This document shows positions 55,401-64,000 of a stretch of 64,000 bases of DNA, in pieces. Under the pieces are notes generated by a model. The model saw nothing but the letters and a program-made list of their open reading frames with translations, was not told where the DNA came from and ran no database searches. How positions within the stretch are numbered: the stretch's first letter is position 1; the number at the start of each line of letters is the position of its first letter. This DNA is from Trebouxia sp. TZW2008 (taxonomy: Eukaryota > Chlorophyta > Trebouxiophyceae > Trebouxiales > Trebouxiaceae): the NCBI GenBank assembly GCA_002118135.1, contig BDIU01000412.1:314664-378663 (forward strand), in the 5' to 3' direction. The position numbers and the translations under genes are program-made.

Positions 55401-58400
55401 CTCAAAGCTGACTCAACCTCGACAGCTGAGTCACGAGCCTGAGCTGCACTGTTGCTCTCTGCTTCCTGCAGCCTGTGTTGCAATGCTTCTGCCGTGGCTT
55501 CCAGCTCGACCAAGCCTGCAGCCTTGACAGCCACTTGCTCTTGACTCTGCTCTGCAGTCACCTTGGTCATGTGCAGCTGCTGTTGCGTCTCTTGCAATGC
55601 TAGTTCTACACCTGCCAGCTTTTCTTCTGCTTCAGATGCCCTGCTCTCTGCAGACCGCAGCTCAGACTGGACCAGAGACAGCTGACTCTGAGTTGTAAGC
55701 AGAGACTTAGCCTGACTCATGAGGTGAGACTCAGCCTTGATGGCTCTCTGCTCTGCAGCAATGCACTGCTGCTGTAAAGAAGCTGCCTCTTGCCTGGCTG
55801 AGGCTAAGTCCTCTTGCAAACTTATGATCTGACTCTGAAACTCAGACTCAGCCTGCTGAGTGAGCTCTGAGGAGCTGCACAGCTGCTGCTGAGTCTCATG
55901 CAGCTGAGCTTGCAAAGTTGCCATCTCAGCCTGAGCTTGAATCACTGCATCAGCCTGATCTTGACTCACTGCATGAGCCTGAGTAGCGTGAAGTGCTCTT
56001 TGAAGACAACACAGCTGCTGCCTAGTAGTAGCCACCTCTGTTTGGCTACAGGCTAGCTGATTCTGAGCCAAATCAAGCTCAGACCTCAGACTGAGCTGAG
56101 ATTGCTGAGCTGAGTCATGCGCTATCTGAAGCTGCTGCTGCAGCTGGGCAATCTGGGTCTGAGCCTGCACCAGGCGCTCCAGCTTCAGGGCCACAGCATT
56201 ATGGGCAGAACTCAGATCTGCTGCTAGGACTGTACCAGAACGCTCAGCTGCTGCAGCCCTGGTCTGCGCCAGCCCCAGCTGCTCCATCAGCTGCTGAGCA
56301 TTGTCATCAGCTGCCGTCAGTTGCAGCTGCAGCTGCTTGGTCTCGTCATTAGCAGCTGCAAGCTGTTCATGCTTGTGTCTAGCACCGCCGTGCAAGGCTG
56401 ACAACTCCTGTGTAAGCTCAGCAACAGCCTGAGAAGAAGAGTCTGCTTGCTGCTGCAGCTGCATGGTTCTGTCATGAGACAGTGCCAGCTGCTGCTCCAA
56501 CTTCTGACTTCTTTCATCAGACACCAGCAATTGCCGCTGCAGCTGCATGGCTTTGTCATCAGACAGCGCCAGCTCTTGCTCCAGCTTTTGACTTGTTTCC
56601 TCAGACCCCAGGAGCTGCTGCTCTAATTGCTCAACATGCGTATGTGACTTGCTGACTGCTTCCTGCAGCTGCACGGCCTTGGCATCACTCAATCCCAACT
56701 GCTGCTGCAGCTGCTTGAAGCGCTCATCTGAGACTGCTAATTGCTGATGAAGGTTTGCATTGTCATGTCCAGGGGAGCTTGCAGGATGCTGTCCTGGCTG
56801 TGCTGCTGTAGCAGTCAATTGCACTGACTGCTGCAGGTGACCTTCGTGCAATGTCAGCTGCTCTGACGCCTGCACTGCCATGCAAAAGTGGCAGCCGATT
56901 TTGGCAGCCGATTTTGTTGCAGATAGAGAGGTAGTCAAAATTAAAGAATGCACAGGACATGAAAATGGATACACACCACGTGGTACAAGACGCCACAGCA
57001 GGATATACACAACACACATGTGCAAATGATGCAAGTGCCTCATTCAGTCAGAGAGGAGGCGATGTTTGCCTGAGACATGTGCAGTCCATCTATGCTTTTA
57101 CATGCACTTATCTGTGACACATGAATAGCATTGCAAGTGACACCATAGTTGACACAATCAATGCCCTACATGAACAATACTATGCCATGTAAGCTGTCAA
57201 AATGTTGACCTAAGCCCACCTGTTGCATGCCACCATCACTCTCATCATCACTGGAGGAAGAAGAATCAGAGTCAAACAGACCAAGCCTGCTCTGCAGCAT
57301 CAGCTGCCGTCTCAATGGACTATTTCCCCTGCTGCCATTGCTGCCATTCAGAGCCCGCCTGCCTGACTCTTTTCTGTCCTTTCGCTGTCCCTTCTGGGTA
57401 CTCAAACCCGCATTTCCTCCGCCTCGTTGTTCAGTGCCCTGAAGCAATCCCTCCTGATTGCCTGTGACTCCTGTCATAGAGCTGTTGCCCATCACAGTGG
57501 AAGCTTGAACTGCCAGGCCAAAGGGCTGTTGGCGGTCAAATGCCCTCTGGCTCAAGTCAGCTGCAGGCCAGGCTCCTGTCTGCATGCAGGCTTGATTGCA
57601 GTGCTGTTGCCTGCTGTGCCCATCACTGTTGAAGAGCTGTCCTGCAGGTCCGCCAGGCTGCTGCCCATTGAATTGGCTGTCCTGCCCTTTGAAGCCTGTC
57701 AGCTGCCCATCAAGCCTTGCAGGCTGCTGCCCACTTAGCTGGGTGCAATCCCATTCAAGGCCTGAGAGCCGCCCGTTGAGCCTTGCAAGCTGGCTGTTGG
57801 ACTGCTGTGACAGCTGGGACTGCAGCAGCTGGCCCAGCTCTTCTTCAAGAAAGCGCTGATATCTGCTGACTGAAGAAGAAGGCAGCAGCTGTCCTAAGAG
57901 AGTCCCAGATTGCTGCAGCAGACACAGCAGCATAAAATGCAATTGTCACATGACACGCCAAGTTATTTTTTGGTGCTGTGCATTGCAGACTGTGCACATA
58001 GGCAGGCAAGTCTGTGCCAGATGCTGCCGTTCAGCTGTGCAATGAGTTCAGGTCATACAGAAACTGTTGCACACGTATATTGCGGACTACAATATGCCTG
58101 AACAAAGGGTGCAGGCATTGATATCGGCATTGGCTTTGAATGTGATTTAAATATGCACAATCAAGACTCGCAAAATTAGGGATCTGTACCTGATGCCGCA
58201 TTTGATTCTGCACTGACTGCTCAGGTGCAACACGAGCTGCTGTACGACCCAGAGAGCTGCAATGCTGCTGATCGTCGCTGCACTGTGCCTGCTGCGTTTG
58301 CAGGACTTGCTGTTGCAACTGCTGCTGCTGCTGCTGCCTAGAAGTAGGATGCAGCTGTGCCTCATGCAGCGCTGGTTGCTGCAGCTTACTGTCAAGCTGG

Positions 58401-59431
58401 GAATGGTGCTGTTGCTGCTGGCCAGTGTTCATGCCTTGCTGCACCGAGTGAAGGCCAGGCTCAAACATCGCTGTGTTGTTTGCAGCAGCCGCTGCTGATG
58501 GCTGGACATACACGAAACTGCTTGCAATGCTGAAGGCTGTGCTTGCATTGTGCCTGCCATGTCTGTGTCTGCTGCTGTACTCTCTTTTGAGCCCTTGTAC
58601 AAAAGCATCGGTCTTGACCCTGCACACAATACTTGTGTCAGGACCAATTACAGTGAGCTTTGGCAACGTCCAGACGCAGCTGCTCTCAGGAGCAGCACAG
58701 CTGCAGACGGATGCTGATGCGCAAGCAACTTTGCAGCAATCTTAAGCTCTATAGAGAAAAGCTATTCAGTCGCTAGAGAGAGATGTAAGCTGGATGATGC
58801 TGGTGTCATTTGAAAAGTCAAGTCTTGCCAAGGCGCCTGCATGCATACGTACCAGCAGCTTTCGTCCAAGTCCTCCCGGGCTTGCAGCGCAACCCTGATG
58901 CTGTGCAGGCGCTGAAGATTGGCCTGAAAGCAGCATTGTTAACGCTCAAGTCAAGGCTCGCAGCAGAGGTTTGTGGCAGTCCTTGACACAGGCGGCATTG
59001 CTCACCTGATCAGCCATTGGTTACAGCTGGCTGGTTTTCATCACAGTGCCAGCAGTGCTCTGAGCGCAGACTTGCAAGTCGAGGTGTGACCGGCACCACC
59101 AGCCGGTGGTCCAGGGGCAACGCAACCTAAGCTGGAAGAGTCTGAAGCGGTCGAGTATTCGCTCACCGGCCGCAACCAAAGCCCACGATAGGGTTCTCAG
59201 GCTGGTGGCACTCAGACAGGTTAGCAGCACCTTTGTGGCATATTGCGTGCGCTTCACCACCAACGCGGCAGGCGCCACACTGTTACACTTGCAGGCGCAT
59301 GCAGTAACAACAGCGACAGGTGCTATTGAAACTTGGTACCACTTCCAGTCAAGCTCAGCGTCGCGAAGGCATGACTCATCTTCTCGCAATTTCGGAATCT
59401 GAATCCTGTTAACTTGAGGCTGACGCTTCAT
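49474..59431 (-). CDS. Very long coiled-coil protein
   Basis: Minus-strand exons, 5' to 3': possible start at 59431 (MKRQPQVNRIQIPKL), about 58725-58190, 57912-57220, 56869-55247 (541 codons), 54841-54053 (263), 53660-51872 (596), 51592-51429, about 50743-50612, 49607-49474. The large exons join in phase through CAG-GT borders. The N-terminal part has WTLPKLTVIGPDTSIVCRVK, then a Gln-rich stretch and an acidic serine run (FDSDSSSSSDDESDGG). The rest, over 1,500 residues, is unbroken heptad sequence rich in Gln, Leu, Ala, Ser and Glu, with near-repeats of LQQQLESSESSSQQQ. It is golgin- or centrosome-like in style, but no family is assignable from such sequence. The first and last exons are unsure. 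Confidence 0.7.
49640..50165 (-). repeat. Array of five decayed copies of the 49607-49474 exon edge
   Basis: On the minus strand, upstream of the exon at 49607, the AGTGCTCAGATTG...CAGCAAAAC start recurs with its intron at plus-strand positions near 49680-49727, 49790-49830, 49861-49907, 49976-50023 and 50088-50135. Spacing is roughly 100-120 bases. The units share CAAAGTGTTGCCTGCC-type intron sequence. The copies carry stops or lost bases. Confidence 0.88.
50473..50535 (-). repeat. Donor-side copy of the 50743-50612 exon end
   Basis: Reads LKCGTQELPFAERDSETQQA against LKWGTQQLPFAKRDSGSHEQ in the exon, and ends at GACCAG before GTGAGC, a better donor than that of the exon itself (GTTTGT). 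Which copy is used is open. Confidence 0.75.
50880..50925 (-). repeat. Acceptor-side copy of the 50743-50612 exon start
   Basis: On the minus strand, GGTGACTTGCCATCCAGGCA and on repeats the start of the exon at 50743 (GGTGACTCGCCATCGCGGCA), after a TACAGT-type border. It breaks after about 45 bases. Confidence 0.7.
51293..51318. repeat. CTG/GCT triplet run
   Basis: Eight tandem GCT triplets in an intron of the long minus-strand gene; a simple microsatellite. Confidence 0.9.
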
Positions 59432-59609
59432 TCAGGCTGTTCGAACAGCTCATCAAGTCAAACTTTTCATTGCTGCTCTAGCAGGCATGTTATAGCATTC
59501 GGCCCGGTATGGAGAAGGCGTATAGCGCAAGCTGACTGAGTAGTAGCATTGAAGGTCGTGTTTGGCCGGTCGTTGTTGCCTGACCGGCCCAGAGGTCTGA
59601 AAGGCAACG
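59432..59609. promoter_or_regulatory. Short divergent spacer before the histidine kinase
   Basis: 178 bases between the presumed start of the minus-strand gene and the ATG at 59610. It is the tightest of the head-to-head pairs, if the minus-strand start is right. Confidence 0.35.
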
Positions 59610-62600
59610 ATGCCAGGCAGTACAAAGGAAGAGCCGATCAGTGCCGGCGAGCCAGCGAAAGAGGCCGGGTCTGAGGCAGCCAAAGCCGATCAGGAGTTGA
59701 AACAGCCATTGCTTGCAAAGGTGCCGAGCGCGACCGGCCCAGTTGTGCTTGGGCAAAGACCAACTGTGAGCGGACTGCCCGCCTTCCGCTTGAACCCAGA
59801 AGGATTGGGTGGTGTCAGGCTGGCAGTGGTGTGGGTGGCGTAAGTGACATGCATGTTTGCTTTTTGCAGCTTTACAACCTTACTGGTGCTCAGATGCGGC
59901 AGTGTACTGCCTTTGTTGCTTGCTCACTCTTGTGTGCGCTCCTGCAGGACATGCCTTACTATCTACTTTGGTGGATTGCCACTATGTCAATTCTGCAGAG
60001 TGTTGCCATATCACGATCCTGCAGCAGCTGCTGCTATGGATGCAGAAGTGCCTCACATATATTATAAGCTGAGTGCAGCCATTTTCATGGCTTTCTTCTT
60101 TGTCAATCTGTTGCCGCTGGCATATGAGGTTGGGCCAGCAAAGCAGCAGCTCTCAATTCTGCTGAGCTTTGTCAAGCTCATCTCAGCGTATGTTGACTAT
60201 GAGATCACCAGAGGCGGAGGCGTGATTGTGTTTGACGGCATCGGCAGACCGTGAGTGATCCTGCTAAGCCTCTAATCTCTATATAGCTACGCAAGTGACT
60301 TTCTTCCAGTAACACAGAGCACATCTTCTCCTACAGCACATTGGCCACTGTGAATATGTTTGGCTGTTCCATCTCAAAGCCTGCATGCCAAATGAGATGG
60401 TTATGCCATTGGCCTGTGTCAGTGCCCCACCTTGCAAAATGCAGTACATACAGCTACAGCTTGCATAGATGTCTTTGTCATCTGCTGCCTGACATGCACA
60501 AAGCGTGCTGCTTTGCTGTGATGCCGTAACACAGTGCCTGGCAACTTGCCAAGCTCCAAGGCCAGCAAGTCAGCCAGCAAACTTGAGGTGATGTGCCATC
60601 GCAGGATGCTGCTGCATCGCCATTTCCAGTGGCTCACAACATCTTCAACCTTGGTGTACTGCGTCTCCCGCATGTCAGACTACAGCCAGGCTCAGGTTGC
60701 CCGTCTGGTAGGATTGCAAGGCAGCCTGATCATCACAGGAACAGCAGCCACTTTGATGACATCTTGGTTCAAGTGTAAGTCCACTACCTGGCTTGCAATT
60801 GCAGCATTGCAAGACTTGACCTTCAGTGCTGACTTTGCATGCTTGAGCACTGGCAATCAGATACTTGGAAAAATCAGCTGCAAAGCAATTGTCCAGCCAC
60901 AGATTTGTCATTCAATTCGGCAGCCCTTGAGGCAGAATGTTCAAGCTAGCATGTGCTGTGGCCACAGTGCATGTTTACAAAGCTGTCATGGTTGACTTTG
61001 TGTCATGTGAACATGGCAGCACTGTTTCACCTCAGCCCCTCAAACTGCTCAAATAAGATCTCTGTGCCGCTGACGCTGTCCCACAGCTCCAAGGCGCAAG
61101 CTGCTCAGATTAGTCACTGCCTTGCACATGTTTTGATAGCCAAGGCTGCGTCAAACCCAGGCAGCTCCCTTGCATTCACTGTACAGACTGACAAGCGCCA
61201 TGCCAGTCACCTTCATCCAGTACAGCATTTGTGAAGACCCGTCAAGTTTGCTGCATGAACCAAGGACAAAGGGTGTGTGCAGGGCCCTTGCTCATCTACA
61301 CCCTGTCAGCCTTCACCGTGGTCCAGATAGGCATCTGGCGCATGATCAACACTGCTAGGGAAGCCTGTTCTGATGCTGAACAGCGCAGGCGGCTGCAGTT
61401 TCTCAGGAACGTGACGCCTCATGTGTGGAACACCTTCTGGGCAATGTGGTTCTGCCAATACTTTGGCATCCTGTCAGTCTTCCAGGCAGAGCTTGGCAAC
61501 ATGTTTGGCAATTTTGTTGCCAAGGTACAGTGCCATCAGCTTTGCTTGTGGCCAGCCAGAGCAGTCATAGCATTGCAGCCATAGCTGCACAGCAGCGATA
61601 TTAGCAACGAGCAAGCTGTCCCAGTGTCAATGCAATTGATGCAGGACTGAAAGCAATGTCTGTGTCCAGCACAAAGCAGTTGTTGCATGCAAACTCTGCG
61701 TGCATGGCATGTCACTGGACAAGAGAGCTGATGCCTTTACGCATGCTGCAGGCGCTGCTGTCTTCTTCCATCATGTTCAGTAACTTCATGTCAATATATC
61801 AGCGCAGAGCTGAGGCCAAGGAGAAAGCTGAGCAATCCAACAGGTTTGGCATCTGTTCTCATGCCTTGTCAAGCTGTGCAATCCTGCCAGACTTGCGCAT
61901 TGCATGCAACCAACTGAGCCCCTGCATTACAATCCATCGGATTTTGGTTCCCACGCTAGAAAGTGCAGAACAGTCTTGCATCCATAAACCCTACAACCAT
62001 ATGAATTCCCCTATCAAATATATAATTGTAGAAAGTTTTTAGACTCTTGCAACCCTAGTGCCCAAAGTCTGATGGATTATACTGTCAGGGCCGACTCAGG
62101 GCCAACTGAGAGGCATGTCAGGCAGACTGCGTTGTGTACACACTTTTTGGGCACAGGCCCATGGTGAGTGCTGTCAAAAGCGTTGTCTCACATCTGCTTC
62201 AGCACACTTCAGCTGATGAGGTTCAAGTAGCAGCCTGTCAGCTCTGTGTGCTGACATGGCTGCCAGAAGCAAAGACATGAGCAATGTGCAATCAGCAGCT
62301 GAATATGCTATTATGCTTCTACTACAAGAGATTTGGCATGACAACAGCTGACAAGCTTTGTCTTTGCTGTATCCTCTGCACACTGGACCAATGAGGTGGA
62401 TTACAATGCAATGCAGGTTGAAGCTGATTGAGGACTTGCAAGAGAGCATGAGGGTCAAGGAGGAGTTTCTGTCCATGGTGTCACATGAACTCAGGACCCC
62501 TCTGAATGGCATCATAGGTCGGATTCACAAGCCTTGTTCATGTGATGAACTGACAGCCTGTAGTGACAAAATTCAATTGAAAGTTCAAGGGAAGCAGGCA

Positions 62601-64000
62601 ATCTGATTGACGTGGCCCATTAGCAGACAGACTTGCAATGTCAGCATTGTGGGATCTCGCAAAAGCTGTCAGAGGCAATGCCACAACTGGAGCATAGTGT
62701 AACCATGTTCTGACCAAGCTTGTCTTGGTTTTGCAATGTCTGCTGCAAAGAACTCAATAGCGTTGCCCTGTCATAGCAGCATGTTGGACACTAAAGTATG
62801 GTACTTCAGTTCTGTGAGAACATCTTGCAGGTCTGTCGGAGGCAATGCTACGGCCCGGCTCCTGGTCCCTGGGAGAGAAGGGCACTCACTACATCAAGAC
62901 CATCAAGAACAGCTCCAACCACCTGGCCACTCTCATCAATGACATCCTAGACGCTGCAGCCATGGCCAAAGGCAAGCTGGTCATCAAGCAGGAGACGGTA
63001 AGCCAATGATGTGGTTTGCACACTTGCTGCTTTCAGTGTGATGCAACACAAACCAAAGCAACTAAATGCAACTCAGCTCATCACCTGTCACATGGCACAT
63101 TGTAGATGGCTGCTCAAAAGCTTCAAAAAGTCATACTGGCCAAGGCACTTGAGTGGAGTCTTTGGTGGGTGATACCAACATGCTGCCATGCATCTGTCAA
63201 GACAATGTGAGACACAACCGTTTGAGAGTCTCCCTGACTTCAGCAATGTGCCACAATGGATAAGAGAGACAAGGTCTGTGACATGAGCATGGTGAATGCA
63301 GGTGGATGTGAAGAAGGTTGTGGAGCATGTCTGTGATACAGCAGGGCATCTGCTGAAGCCTAGAGTGACCTTAGAGAAGATGGTGGATCAGACCACACCC
63401 CTGATTGCAGGAGACGGCAGCCGCATTGTGCAGGTTTCGGCAATATCCTACCCTGACAGCCTTGCATAACTTGTTGTCTGCAGTTTGCAGTGATCTGCTA
63501 AGTTAAGTCCTGACATCACAGCGTGGACTTCTATCTGGCAGTCATGCTGCTCAATGAATGGTTCACACAGTCTGCTAAGCTGCATTGCACATGCTGCTGC
63601 ATGTTGGCAAGATTGTCAGACAAGCTTTGCCTCACACACATGCACTTTTGCATTGTGCTAAGGGGTGAAGAGAGCTTGCGGCGCTATGCGGTATATGCAT
63701 GGCTGTAGAGTGTAGCAGCGTATCAATCAATTTAGTGCAAAGGCATTGCATGACGATGTTTCACCAGCGGGCAACAACCACAGGCACCCTACACAACAGT
63801 TGCCATCATGCTGTACCAAACAGTACATACTTGATCAGTCCTGAGCCGTCATGAGTCTATGCTGGCGCTTCAGTTTGGCCCTTCACCATGTGCCACTAAA
63901 TGCAGATTTTGTACAACCTGGTGGGCAACTCAGCCAAGTTCACAACAGACGGCAGCATCACTGTCATGCTGAAGCCAATGCCTTGCAGCGACCCTGGCAA
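59610..64000 (+). CDS. Membrane-bound sensor histidine kinase, 3' truncated by window edge
   Basis: Exons: 59610-59839, 59870-60250, 60605-60774, 61283-61524, 61752-61843, 62417-62517, 62831-62997, 63302-63433, 63906 to the edge; phases close throughout. A hydrophilic N-terminus (MPGSTKEEPISAGEPAKEAG) leads to several membrane helices (SAAIFMAFFFVNLLPLAYEV; LLIYTLSAFTVVQIGIW), then a coiled linker (RAEAKEKAEQ). The HisKA domain has the H-box EEFLSMVSHELRTPLNGIIG with the phosphorylated His. The ATPase domain begins with the N-box LYNLVGNSAKFTTDGSI. A receiver domain, if any, lies past the edge. Intron 1 is only 30 bases. A partial decayed copy of exon 7 start lies near 62665 (CTGTCAGAGGCAATG). 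Confidence 0.88.

Noticed and set aside
1..64000. tRNA genes
   Set aside because: No stretch with a proper B box (GGTTCGAATCC type) and matching acceptor stem was found by eye. The few TTCGAA matches lack partners. A covariance search would be decisive.

Overview
The window is nuclear DNA from a eukaryote, most likely a green alga of the chlorophyte type. Its genes are split into many short exons by GT-AG introns whose 3' ends almost always read TGCAG. The gene set fits a plant-lineage protist: a SnRK2-like kinase, cereblon, a Polycomb-type RING1 protein, Arp2/3 subunit 2, complex I subunit NDUFA1, ribosomal proteins eS25 and eL30, and a membrane histidine kinase. No rRNA, tRNA, CRISPR array or recognisable transposon coding region was seen. 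The genus cannot be told from the sequence.

Layout: 3' end of a NOC3-like nucleolar gene (+, to 1464); an unrecognised gene (-, 2070-3998); cereblon (+, 4554-9641); a small organelle-targeted-looking protein (-, 10291-10839); NDUFA1 (-, 12195-12443); RING1/PRC1-like E3 ligase (+, 12891-17647); a poor stretch with scattered minus-strand coiled-coil and LRR-like exons (17.6-23.3 kb); a coiled-coil protein (+, 23328-29109); eS25 (-) and eL30 (+) head to head (29371-31986); a one-exon unknown (+, 32601-33419); the SnRK2-like kinase (+, 33870-36900); a two-domain NTF2/SnoaL-like protein (+, 37567-40825); splicing factor SPF30/SMNDC1 (-, 41157-44330); ARPC2 (+, 45090-48747); a divergent U6-like sequence (-, about 49.05-49.14 kb); a very long coiled-coil gene (-, 49474 to about 59.4 kb); and a hybrid-type histidine kinase (+, from 59610, running off the end). 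Exon joins were worked out by hand from reading-frame phase, splice sites and family knowledge. In most genes all phases close.

The most striking feature is not a gene. In at least nine genes an exon edge, together with its splice site and nearby intron, is repeated in tandem inside the adjoining intron. Copies of 5' exon edges (acceptor plus start of exon) lie upstream of the good exon; copies of 3' exon edges (end of exon plus donor) lie downstream. Most copies have decayed by stop codons, frameshifts or truncation, while one copy keeps the frame that fits the protein family. The clearest arrays are in cereblon (eight copies of the LON exon edge), the NTF2-like gene (six), the coiled-coil gene at 25-26 kb (five), ARPC2 and the long minus-strand gene. 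This looks like a genome-wide process of intron growth by stuttering of splice-site-bearing segments. The ribosomal protein genes and NDUFA1 lack such exon copies.

The genes do not form one pathway. They are an ordinary housekeeping and regulatory neighbourhood, often arranged as head-to-head pairs that probably share promoters.
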